Shown here: one piece after another, positions 25,389 to 32,666 of the stretch
Layout: every line of letters starts with the position of its first letter
Position numbering within the stretch: position 1 is the first letter of the stretch
Assembly (NCBI GenBank): GCA_947474065.1
Contig: CANJHD010000017.1
Location: forward strand, 1-41,764
Origin: Planctomycetaceae bacterium
Lineage (GTDB): Bacteria > Planctomycetota > Phycisphaerae > Phycisphaerales > SM1A02
Direction: 5' to 3'
Length of the DNA stretch: 41,764 nucleotides
Position numbers and translations under genes: made by a program
Notes under the pieces: generated by a model
What the model saw: the letters and a program-made list of their open reading frames with translations, nothing else
Told to the model about the DNA's origin: nothing
Databases searched by the model: none

Positions 25389-26483
25389 TCATGGCCGTGG
25401 CGAGACGCCAACGAGAGCCGCCCGAACAGCCGCTTCCCCGGCCAAAAACTCCATCCCAACCCTTACAACGAGCCATTCGACCCCGGCTGGCTCGCGAACA
25501 AGGCGTGAGAGCTTCGCCCAATCCTTCCCCGAGCAGATGACCGCCGCTCCCTTGGCTCGGGCGCGCGTTGCAATCTTCTCCACATCCTCCGCAGTAAATG
25601 CGTGGTGGTCGCGAAACCGGAAATCACCCGCAATGCGCCCACCGTGCGCTGCCACATCAGCAACGAATGCATCGGGTCGTGCCAGTGCCGTGGCCACCAC
25701 CAAGTGCGCGCCATCTAGCGCCGCCAATGGCATGTCCCGACCGCCGGCACCGAATCGCTCAATGCGCATCCAGGCGTGGCGCGTCCACGCTGCGGGCGGT
25801 GCTCCGTGCAGCCGCTCAATCTGCGCTGAGAGCGCGGAGTCAATATGTGTTGCGCGCGTCACAATCACCATGCTTGCCCGGCGCAGCGCAACCGATGGTT
25901 CGCGAAGCCACCCTGCAGGAAGCAGTGCTCCGTTGATCGCAGGGCGACCTGCATCAACAAGCACAATGTCAAGGTCTCGGGCAATCTGTCGATGCTGAAA
26001 CGCGTCGTCGAGAACTGCACAATCGATTGTCGGATGTGCAACACGCATACGCGCAATCGATGCGATTCGATCTGCGCCAACAGCCACGGGTACTCCAGGA
26101 AGCATGACTCGAAACTCTTCGGCTTCGTCAGAGATTCCATCACACGTTCCGTAGCCACGCAGCGCAATCACAGGATGATTCCCGGTTGCCTGCAATGCTT
26201 CAACGCACCAACGAACAAAGGGGGTCTTTCCAGTGCCACCGACCGAAACATTGCCAACACTGATCACCGGAATTCCTATGCGCGTCGGTGTTCGAAGATT
26301 CACATCCCAGAGTGAATTGCGAGCACGAACAGCCATTCCGTAAGCAAATGCAGCAACATGAGCAAACGGCGCAAGCGCCGAATGAAGTGGCCCTGCGGCA
26401 TTCGCCGAAGACGTGGCGGCCGCACTCTTGGCAACGCTCACTGAAGTTGTCGCAGTATCCGCAGTGTGCTCGGGTTGATTCAT
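25389..26483 (-). CDS. lpxK: Tetraacyldisaccharide 4'-kinase LpxK
   Basis: LpxK phosphorylates the 4' position of the lipid A disaccharide, at the cytoplasmic face of the inner membrane. The 364-residue product has VISVGNVSVGGTGKTP (Walker A, residues 73-88), LRGYGT, VGADRIASI, the VLDDAFQHRQIARD segment typical of the family, and CSGKDWAKL near the C-terminus. An N-terminal low-complexity extension of about 30 residues precedes the domain. Its start overlaps the maf stop (ATGA). Its presence means this bacterium makes lipid A and so has a Gram-negative outer membrane. Confidence 0.93.
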   Translation of the reverse strand: MNQPEHTADTATTSVSVAKSAAATSSANAAGPLHSALAPFAHVAAFAYGMAVRARNSLWDVNLRTPTRIGIPVISVGNVSVGGTGKTPFVRWCVEALQATGNHPVIALRGYGTCDGISDEAEEFRVMLPGVPVAVGADRIASIARMRVAHPTIDCAVLDDAFQHRQIARDLDIVLVDAGRPAINGALLPAGWLREPSVALRRASMVIVTRATHIDSALSAQIERLHGAPPAAWTRHAWMRIERFGAGGRDMPLAALDGAHLVVATALARPDAFVADVAAHGGRIAGDFRFRDHHAFTAEDVEKIATRARAKGAAVICSGKDWAKLSRLVREPAGVEWLVVRVGMEFLAGEAAVRAALVGVSPRP

Positions 26484-27121
26484 GATGCACCTGCAATTCC
26501 AAGCGCGGGAAGGACCAATCGGGTTGGTAGACCCATGACTGTTTCTGGGTCGCCTGCGCAGTTGAGTGGCCAGCCAGCTGCCAACCGCTCAGCGTAGTTG
26601 TATCCGCCAGCCTTGCCTCGCCATGCGCCGCTCGCCGCATAATCAGCGATTGCAGCATCGGAAAGTTCCCCAAGTTCCACACGCGCCGTGTCCGCAAAGA
26701 TCCGTCGATCACCAGAGCGCCGGTCGAGCACACACATCCCGGTGACGACATCGTGTGCGCCACCAACAAAGCTGCGCACCATGCGCTCGGCCTCAAGTGC
26801 GTCATGCGGCTTGCCGATCACTGCACCGCCAGCAACGCACATGGTGTCCGCTGCAAGTATCCAGCGCGGACCGCCACTTGCAAAGCGAGCGACCGCATCT
26901 GCAAGAACCTGCCTCGCCTTGAACCAAGCCAAACTCATGACAAATCGTTCTGGATCGCGCCCGTCAGCTGGTGCATCAGCGTCATCAATCGCGGGAACCA
27001 TAATGATGAATGGAACACCAGCAGCGGTAAGCAACTCGCGCCGACGAGGCGAGCCACTCGCCAAAATGACATCTGCGGCGTGCATCGCGTCGGCCGAATC
27101 TGCAACATCGGCTGTGCTCAC
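26480..27121 (-). CDS. maf: Maf family nucleotide pyrophosphatase
   Basis: Maf proteins hydrolyse non-canonical or modified nucleoside triphosphates and are linked to cell-division arrest. The core starts at VILASGSPRRRELL, and the ILAADTMCVAGGAVIGKPHD stretch holds the acidic metal site, with GGAHDVVTGMCV and YAERLAAGWPLNCAGD downstream. I suggest the GTG at 27121 because it overlaps the GT9 stop (GTGA) like the other gene junctions here; an upstream ATG at 27148 and a downstream ATG at 27085 are alternatives, and all keep the core. It is the middle gene of GT9-maf-lpxK. Confidence 0.88.
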   Translation of the reverse strand: MSTADVADSADAMHAADVILASGSPRRRELLTAAGVPFIIMVPAIDDADAPADGRDPERFVMSLAWFKARQVLADAVARFASGGPRWILAADTMCVAGGAVIGKPHDALEAERMVRSFVGGAHDVVTGMCVLDRRSGDRRIFADTARVELGELSDAAIADYAASGAWRGKAGGYNYAERLAAGWPLNCAGDPETVMGLPTRLVLPALGIAGAS

Positions 27122-28098
27122 GCGCTCACCGCCATGCAGTCGGTGCATTGAAGCGCTGCATGCGCGCGTGCTGCCACTCTGTCCACAGCCACGCGGCGCA
27201 TCAATCGATCATCGAGACGGCGGTCGCGATAGTGAAGCGGAGGCTCGCACTCGGCGAAATCACCCTGTAATGCCCAGCGCGCTTCGCCCAAGAATCCGCT
27301 TCGGCGCGGATCCGTTGGGCCAAACATCCCAACACACGGCGTGCCGAGCCCAGCAGCTACATGGAGCGGAGCGGAATCAATGGAAATCACCAGCGAAGCA
27401 CTCGCGGTCGCCGCGAGCAGCGCTCCAACGTCCGTGCACCCGCACACATTGACGCAGCGCACACGCAATGCAGAGTCCGCTGGCATGAAAGCACGTACGG
27501 CGTCCTGCTCGCCTTCCAATCCAACGAACGCAATCGTTTCGATGTCGCTATCGAGCACCTCAGCGGCCAGTACATGCCAACGCTCCGACGGCCAACGCTT
27601 GGATTTCCAGCGCGAATATGGTGAAAATATCGCGTAGCGGCCGTGCAGTCCTAAGCCTGCGCGCGCATCAAGCCAACGTTCGGTGTCATCAGTTGCAACA
27701 AACAATCGCGCATCACGCACAGGAGCGCTCCGTACATCCGGCGCCCCAAGCCGCTGCGGCGCGCGTGTCCACCACGAACACAATCGACTAAATGCCGTTC
27801 CGTGCACGTCAACCACTCGGTCGTAACTTGGACGCCGCAGCGCACTGTTCATCCAACGAAACTCCACGGCCAACTGCGAAGGATTCCAAACCGACCGCGC
27901 CACGCGTGCCGGACAAGGAATCGCTGCATCAAGCATGGGATGCGCGCGAACGGCATCCATGAGTGATTCTTGAATAATCCAGTCAATCTGAGCATCCCCA
28001 CACTCGGCGCGCAGCGAGGTCAACACAGGTACTGCCCGGCAGACATTCTTTAGGGAGTTCGGTCCCACCATGAGGATGCGTCCGGGCGGTGGGTGCAT
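27118..28098 (-). CDS. Glycosyltransferase family 9 (LPS heptosyltransferase-like)
   Basis: GT9 enzymes such as WaaC and WaaF add heptose to the LPS core from ADP-heptose in the cytoplasm. Signatures: RILMVGPNSLKNVCRAVPVL at the start (the GDxxxxxP-type opening, degenerate), YDRVVDVHG, FSPYSRWKSKRWP, and SIDSAPLHVAAGLGTPCVGMFGPTDP near residue 275. I chose the ATG at 28098, giving 326 residues; the longer open frame to 28242 runs into the divergent kinase region. The first motif lacks the usual Gly-Asp, so the acceptor and sugar cannot be named. Together with lpxK it points to an LPS pathway. Confidence 0.82.
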   Translation of the reverse strand: MHPPPGRILMVGPNSLKNVCRAVPVLTSLRAECGDAQIDWIIQESLMDAVRAHPMLDAAIPCPARVARSVWNPSQLAVEFRWMNSALRRPSYDRVVDVHGTAFSRLCSWWTRAPQRLGAPDVRSAPVRDARLFVATDDTERWLDARAGLGLHGRYAIFSPYSRWKSKRWPSERWHVLAAEVLDSDIETIAFVGLEGEQDAVRAFMPADSALRVRCVNVCGCTDVGALLAATASASLVISIDSAPLHVAAGLGTPCVGMFGPTDPRRSGFLGEARWALQGDFAECEPPLHYRDRRLDDRLMRRVAVDRVAARAHAALQCTDCMAVSA

Positions 28099-28131
28099 GG
28101 GTCGACCCTGCGCGGTGCGCAAGGAAATACA

Positions 28132-28139
28132 AGTATAGT
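28132..28139. promoter_or_regulatory. Overlapping divergent -10-like boxes between the GT9 and kinase genes
   Basis: The sequence AGTATAGT reads TATAGT (28134-28139) on the plus strand, 48 bases before the kinase start, and TATACT (28132-28137) on the minus strand, 33 bases before the GT9 start. Neither has a convincing -35 box, so both calls are weak. Confidence 0.3.
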
Positions 28140-28187
28140 TCGCACCCCGGCAGGAACCCCACTGCACAGACCGCGAATTGTTTGACG

Positions 28188-29558
28188 ATGTCCGACTCAC
28201 CACAAAAGCCAACCAGTACGCCGGACTCCGCTGAGCGCGCACGACTCGGCACCACTATGTCTGGTGCCAATGCCAAGCATTCCATAGAGACACTCATCGG
28301 CCGCGCTGCTGTAGAGCGCGGATTGGCAACGCGCGACCAAGTACTTGCGGCGTTCGAAGTGCTCAAGCAAATTCCCAAGGAAGAACGCGCGGCACAATTT
28401 GTGCGCGTCTTCACTGGTCGCGGCGTACTCACGACCGAGCAGATCGAAACACTCCGCGGCTGGATCGGTGAGGACAGCGACCCATCCTCAAAGTCCGGAT
28501 CAAGCATGGCTGGACCGCCCGTCACCGCCGCCCTTTCCATTCCTGGCTACGAAGTCATGAAGAAGCTCGGCGCCGGCGCAATGGGCACCGTCGTACTCGC
28601 TAAGCAGCTCAGCCTCGACCGATTGGTTGCCATCAAACTATTGCCCAAGAAGTTCGCCTCTGATGCGCAGTACATCGACCGCTTCTATAAAGAAGGCAAG
28701 GCTGCTGCCAAACTGAACGATCCAAACATCGTGGCGGCATACGACGTCGGTCGCGCCCCGGGCGGCGAGTACTTCTTTGTGATGGAGTACATCGACGGAG
28801 ACACCGTGTTCGACCGCATCCAAGTGAAGCGGCGCATTCCAGAGGTGGAAGCAATTCATATCGCTCGGCAGGCCGCCAGTGCGCTCAAGCATGCGCATGA
28901 AAAGGGATTCATTCACCGCGACGTGAAGCCGAAGAATCTCATGATCAATAAGGCCGGCGTTGTGAAGTTGGCTGACCTCGGCTTGGCACGCGCAGGCGAT
29001 GACTCCGCCGCTATTACTGAGGAAAAAGGCAAAATCTTCGGTACCCCGTACTACATCTCGCCGGAACAAATCCGCGCGCGCGATGTGACGCCAGCCACCG
29101 ATATCTATGGTCTCGGTGCCACGCTCTACCACATGGTGACGGGGCGCGTTCCTTTCGATGGCACTGCCCCGAAAGATGTGATGCAGAAGCATCTGCGCGA
29201 GCAACTCGTTCCCCCCGATCAGATTGCTACCAATCTCTCCGGCGGGCTCTCCATGATCATTGAGATGATGATGGCAAAGGATCAGCGCGAGCGATACCAC
29301 TCCGCTGGAGACCTGATTGAAGATCTCGATCTTGTGGCTGCCGGTGATGCTCCAGTGCACGCGCGCCCGAAGCTCGATAGCCCCATTTCCGGAATGGATT
29401 CGCTGGGTACCACAGGAGACGAAGTGGCAATCGCCTCCATGCCACGAGCACCGAGCCCATGGTCAACACCAGTGGGAATCATTGTCCTCGCTCTGCTCGC
29501 AGTCAGCGTGATCGGCAACCTGCTACTTCTCGCGCTCAACATGCGCGGCGGGAAGTAA
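28188..29558 (+). CDS. Membrane-anchored Ser/Thr protein kinase (PknB-like)
   Basis: The 456-residue protein has an N-terminal cytoplasmic part of about 110 residues (LIGRAAVERGLATRDQVLAA, helical; this resembles small modules found before planctomycete kinases), a Hanks-type kinase domain (about 120-385) and one C-terminal membrane helix (about 429-451) with almost no outer part. Kinase motifs: LGAGAMGTV glycine loop, K150 in VAIK, HRDVKPKN at 243-250, DLG at 263-265 replacing DFG, GTPYYISPEQ activation segment, and D305 in ATDIYGLG. All catalytic residues are present. There are no PASTA or sensor repeats, so it is probably controlled from inside the cell. Start chosen at the ATG 28188; a second ATG lies at 28257. 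Confidence 0.93.
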   Translation: MSDSPQKPTSTPDSAERARLGTTMSGANAKHSIETLIGRAAVERGLATRDQVLAAFEVLKQIPKEERAAQFVRVFTGRGVLTTEQIETLRGWIGEDSDPSSKSGSSMAGPPVTAALSIPGYEVMKKLGAGAMGTVVLAKQLSLDRLVAIKLLPKKFASDAQYIDRFYKEGKAAAKLNDPNIVAAYDVGRAPGGEYFFVMEYIDGDTVFDRIQVKRRIPEVEAIHIARQAASALKHAHEKGFIHRDVKPKNLMINKAGVVKLADLGLARAGDDSAAITEEKGKIFGTPYYISPEQIRARDVTPATDIYGLGATLYHMVTGRVPFDGTAPKDVMQKHLREQLVPPDQIATNLSGGLSMIIEMMMAKDQRERYHSAGDLIEDLDLVAAGDAPVHARPKLDSPISGMDSLGTTGDEVAIASMPRAPSPWSTPVGIIVLALLAVSVIGNLLLLALNMRGGK

Positions 29559-29565
29559 GCGGGCT

Positions 29566-29594
29566 AGGCTTGGGCTAGGGCGAGGCCCGGGCCT
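29566..29594. terminator. Candidate bidirectional terminator between kinase and ridA-like gene
   Basis: AGGCTTGGGC (29566-29575) pairs with GCCCGGGCCT (29585-29594) in a 10-bp stem with two G-T pairs and a nine-base loop. It lies between two convergent stops (29558 and 29631). The following T content is poor, so it may be a weak or factor-assisted terminator. Confidence 0.45.
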
Positions 29595-29630
29595 GAGCCA
29601 CGGCGTTTCATTTCAGCCGCAGACTGAGCG

Positions 29631-30092
29631 TTAGCGCACCTCAACAAGCAATTCGATCTCCACGCTCGCGCCCAATGGGAGCGCGTTCGTGCCGACCGCT
29701 GCGCGCGCATGTCGGCCAGCCTCGCCAAAGAGTTGCTGCAGTAGTTCGCTGCCGCCGTTGGCAACCTTCGGCTGATCCGTCCAACCATTGTCTGATTGCA
29801 CGAATACGCCAACGCGCACAATCCGGACGACGCGCGAAAAGTCGCCGCCGATCTGGTCGCCAATCACTGCAAGTCCGTTCAGCACGCACTGTCGCGCGGC
29901 TGCCTGCGCAGCCTCGAACGAACAAACCGAAGGCACTGGTCCCGTTGCCATGAGCTGACCATCCTTCATGGGAAGTTGCCCGGACACGTAGATCAGATTC
30001 CCAGTGCGAACCGCCGGGATGTAGGCGGCAACGGGCTTGGGGGCGGCAGGCAGGGTCAATCCAAGAGTGGCGAGTTGCTGTTCGAATGTCAT
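29631..30092 (-). CDS. RidA/YjgF/UK114 family protein
   Basis: The 153-residue product resembles the longer RidA subgroup often called YjgF/chorismate-mutase-like. Visible parts are the YIPAVRTGNLIYVSGQLPMKDG opening, AAARQCVLNGLAVI, a VRIVRVGVFV strand, and the C-terminal ARAAVGTNALPLGASVEIELLVEV. RidA proteins remove reactive enamine/imine intermediates; this subgroup lacks a settled function, and the Arg of the active site (AAVG where RidA has TRxxVG) looks different. It is convergent with the kinase and stands alone on its strand. Confidence 0.85.
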   Translation of the reverse strand: MTFEQQLATLGLTLPAAPKPVAAYIPAVRTGNLIYVSGQLPMKDGQLMATGPVPSVCSFEAAQAAARQCVLNGLAVIGDQIGGDFSRVVRIVRVGVFVQSDNGWTDQPKVANGGSELLQQLFGEAGRHARAAVGTNALPLGASVEIELLVEVR

Positions 30093-30458
30093 GTGGGCAT
30101 CCTAATGAGGGACACGGATGGCGGGGCGAGGTACTTATTGGAACCAGCTATTGGAAAATTCTCGCAATTCAGATCGAGGACTTGCCAACACTTGGGGGCA
30201 GACCGCCGTATCTTTCTCCTGGACAGACGGAGCGATTGCCTCGCCTGCTCGACATCCCGACGCGCCTGGAGCACAAAGCGCTTACCTCTCGACTGCGGCA
30301 TCCCCCGCGTTCTGCCTCGCAGAACGGTCCCTCACAATGTGTGACGGACTTTACGGAACATGAACTGATGCCATACCTGCGCCGCATGAGAGGTGCCCCG
30401 CACCGCCGGACCTGAGTGTCCCGACGGCATCCCCAGACGCCTGAGCCACCCCGCCCAA

Positions 30459-30501
30459 CGATCGCGTTGCGATCGCGTTTCGGATCGCATATCGCGATTC
30501 G
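30459..30501. repeat. Two tandem GATCGC-based hairpins
   Basis: CGATCGC (30459-30465) and GCGATCG (30469-30475) form a perfect stem with a three-base loop. Directly after, CGGATCGC (30481-30488) and GCGATTCG (30494-30501) form a second stem with one G-T pair. The unit GATCGC occurs four times in about 45 bases, counting both orientations. It resembles short palindromic repeats such as REP-type elements or GCGATCGC-rich sequence, but copies elsewhere cannot be checked here. Confidence 0.5.
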
Positions 30502-30561
30502 GACTCTCGGCGGTCATAGCACAGGCGCCAGCCCCAACGCGCATTCTGAAGTTGCTTTGTA

Positions 30562-30598
30562 GATGCCTTGTTGGCATCAGAACTCGCTCGTGCGAGCG
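30562..30598 (+). other. Paired short hairpins in the leader of the first pseudopilin gene
   Basis: GATGCC (30562-30567) pairs with GGCATC (30573-30578), and CGCTCG (30585-30590) pairs with CGAGCG (30593-30598). Neither is followed by a T tract. They sit 57-93 bases before the start codon and would fold in a long 5' leader, perhaps stabilising the message. Function is not known. Confidence 0.35.
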
Positions 30599-30654
30599 GT
30601 TGGTTATTCAAGTGGTTGCTCTCTCCGAATCGTCTCATTTAGGAGTCACTGAAC

Positions 30655-31593
30655 ATGAAGAAGCGCGCATTCACGCTCGTTGAGTTGCTGGTGGTCGTGG
30701 CCATCATCGCCCTGCTGGTTGGTCTCCTGCTCCCGGCCCTGGCCAAGGCGCAGCAGACCGCTAAGACCGTCAAGGACTCAAACCAGATCAAGCAGATCCA
30801 CACCGCGATGATTGGTCGAGCCAACGAGACCAGGGGTGGCAGGATGCCCACGCCTGGCCTCATCAATCGCCTGGCCTACGGCGGTGCGCAGATCCCCGGC
30901 GAAGGCGACGAGGACTTCGCTCAGAACAAGACGCAGAACTTGTATTCCGCGTGCGTTGCCCAGCAACTCTTCAATACAGACATCCTGTTCGGCGCCACCG
31001 AATGCAACCCAATCGTCAAGGCGTACACCAACTACAACTACGCTGCCTACCGCCCCGCAACAGACAGTTATTGGGATCCCAATCTGCAGGCGAAGATCGA
31101 TGGCACAGTCGGCACCAACGAGTGCAACGTGTCATTCACAACACTGATCCTCTGCGGTCTGCGCAAGCAGCAGCATTGGCGTAACAACTTGGACTCCGGC
31201 AAGCCGCACATGTCGACCCGTGGCTGCAAGAACGGCGTAGTCACTGGTGACGAATACGAGCAGAGTCCAACCCTGCGCCTACACGGACCCCAGAAGAGTT
31301 GGGAAGGCAATATTTGCTTCGGCGACACGCACATGGAGTTTGTGGAAACCTTCCGCCCAGACGGCGTCTTCTACGAGTGCGGCACCTACAACGGCGGAAA
31401 CCTAACAAAGGACAATCTCTTCGCTTGCGGCGGCACCGTGCCGGCTGAATTCACAGGCAACGGCTGCCTCGATGTCAACACTAGTAATGCACCACAGCCA
31501 TGGGCCGGTGGCGACACGATGCTTGGAATCTGCCCGAACGGGGTAACAAAATGGATAGCCATCCCGTCATATGACAAGCTTGACAATCAGTGA
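30655..31593 (+). CDS. Pseudopilin-like secreted protein with H-X9-DG motif (copy 1)
   Basis: The 312-residue protein starts with a class III prepilin signal: basic MKKRA, cleavage before F6, then FTLVELLVVVAIIALLVGLLLPALAKA, with the required Glu at mature position 5 (E10). A PilD-type peptidase should process it. The C-terminal half has the planctomycete pre-pilin-like H-X9-DG motif exactly: H226, nine residues, D236-G237. The middle is rich in Asn, Gly, Tyr and Cys, including several possible disulfides. The AGGAG ribosome binding site lies nine bases upstream. Such proteins are common in Planctomycetes, often in many copies; their surface role is not established. Its paralogue follows at 31648. 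Confidence 0.88.
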   Translation: MKKRAFTLVELLVVVAIIALLVGLLLPALAKAQQTAKTVKDSNQIKQIHTAMIGRANETRGGRMPTPGLINRLAYGGAQIPGEGDEDFAQNKTQNLYSACVAQQLFNTDILFGATECNPIVKAYTNYNYAAYRPATDSYWDPNLQAKIDGTVGTNECNVSFTTLILCGLRKQQHWRNNLDSGKPHMSTRGCKNGVVTGDEYEQSPTLRLHGPQKSWEGNICFGDTHMEFVETFRPDGVFYECGTYNGGNLTKDNLFACGGTVPAEFTGNGCLDVNTSNAPQPWAGGDTMLGICPNGVTKWIAIPSYDKLDNQ

Positions 31594-31647
31594 TTCAACT
31601 CCACCCGTATTTTCAATTACCAACACCCTGACATGAGAAATACTTAC

Positions 31648-32580
31648 ATGAAGAACCGCAACCACAACAAGGGCTTCACCCTCGTCGAACTGCTCGTCGT
31701 GATGGCGATCATCGCACTGCTTCTGGGCCTCCTGCTCCCGGCACTTGCCAAGGCTCGCGCTACGGCTCGCCAGGTCAAGGATGCAACCCAAGTCAAGCAG
31801 ATTCACCAAGGCTGGCTCACTGCAGCCAATGACTCGCAGGGCATATTGCCGCTGCCTGGCGAAATCAACCGCTCCGGGGGAGTGCCCGGTCGCGGCGATA
31901 TTGACGAGATTCAGAATAATCACGCCAACTTGCACGGCGCCATGATTGGTCGTGGATACGTCAATGCGCAGATCTTGGTGTCACCCGCCGAGGTCAGCGC
32001 TAAGGTTGTTCCGTGCTCTACATACAACATGAACCAGATTAAGCCAGCGAACGATGTTTACTGGGATCCGGGAGCGGGAACGGGCTTCAAGGCCGACCTG
32101 CTAGTGCAGAGCAATACGTCTTATGCATCCATGCCGATTGACCCCGCGGCGCGCCGCAAGACGGAGTGGAAGAATTCCGGCAACTCGCGCTTCGCCATTC
32201 TCGGAAACCGTGGCCCCAAGTCCGGCGCCGTGACTGGCGACGACTACACCAACTCCAAGACGCTGCTGATTCACGGCGGTACCAAGGAGTGGGACGGCAA
32301 CCTCTGTTACAACGACAACCACGTTGACTACGGTCGTACCTCGTACCCAGAAAATGTCAAGCCACTCAACCAGGCCGCCTGCAGCGGTGGACCGGCAGAC
32401 TTGGTGATCAGCACCCTCTCGCAGGACAACATCTTCAAGAACGACACTGGCTGCCAGACCGGCGGCAAGAAGAATGTTGACAGCGTCCTATGGATTCAGA
32501 AGACGTCGGCAAACACCACTGCAACCGGTACAACGACGCTCGACATCTACAGCGGCTCAGATTTCGTTACCTGGGACTGA
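31648..32580 (+). CDS. Pseudopilin-like secreted protein (copy 2, degenerate H-X9-DG)
   Basis: This 310-residue paralogue of the preceding gene has the same layout: MKNRNHNKG, cleavage after G9, FTLVELLVVMAIIALLLGLLLPALAKA with E14 at mature position 5, then a helix whose QVKQIHQGW matches the copy 1 QIKQIHTAM. The shared blocks SGAVTGDDY, LLIHGGTKEWDGNLCYNDNH align with copy 1, but the final motif is H225, nine residues, then E-N instead of D-G. I chose the ATG at 31648 by comparison with copy 1; an ATG at 31633 adds five residues. A strong terminator follows, so both copies are probably co-transcribed. Confidence 0.87.
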   Translation: MKNRNHNKGFTLVELLVVMAIIALLLGLLLPALAKARATARQVKDATQVKQIHQGWLTAANDSQGILPLPGEINRSGGVPGRGDIDEIQNNHANLHGAMIGRGYVNAQILVSPAEVSAKVVPCSTYNMNQIKPANDVYWDPGAGTGFKADLLVQSNTSYASMPIDPAARRKTEWKNSGNSRFAILGNRGPKSGAVTGDDYTNSKTLLIHGGTKEWDGNLCYNDNHVDYGRTSYPENVKPLNQAACSGGPADLVISTLSQDNIFKNDTGCQTGGKKNVDSVLWIQKTSANTTATGTTTLDIYSGSDFVTWD

Positions 32581-32604
32581 TGGCTGCATCGAATTTGACC
32601 TTTC

Positions 32605-32641
32605 CCGCGGCCGGCAATCAACGCCGGCCGCGGTGCTTTTT
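32605..32641 (+). terminator. Strong intrinsic terminator after the pseudopilin pair
   Basis: CCGCGGCCGGC (32605-32615) and GCCGGCCGCGG (32623-32633) make a perfect 11-bp stem with a seven-base loop, followed by TGCTTTTT to 32641. It ends 25 bases before the start of the nfeD gene, so that gene must have its own promoter within or right after it. Confidence 0.9.
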
Positions 32642-32666
32642 GGGCGGGATATCCTGTACAAATCTC

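Larger units (their letters stand above)
30093..30654. other. Non-coding stretch of about 560 bases before the pseudopilin genes
   Basis: I find no convincing gene here; the short open frames lack conserved motifs, ribosome binding sites and coherent codon use. It holds the tandem hairpins at 30459-30501 and 30562-30598, annotated separately, and ends in the ribosome binding site of the first pseudopilin gene. It may contain the promoters of both flanking genes and a long structured leader. Confidence 0.55.

Noticed and set aside
28638..29360. Open frame of 240 codons on the minus strand inside the kinase gene
   Set aside because: The kinase on the plus strand has all catalytic motifs; the antisense frame has none.
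30086..30415. Short open frames after the RidA-family gene
   Set aside because: No conserved motif, no ribosome binding site, and several overlapping frames of similar length, as expected in GC-rich non-coding DNA.
32490..32666. N-terminal extension of the NfeD protease frame
   Set aside because: It crosses the end of the pseudopilin gene and a strong terminator; a signal peptide starts at the ATG 32667.
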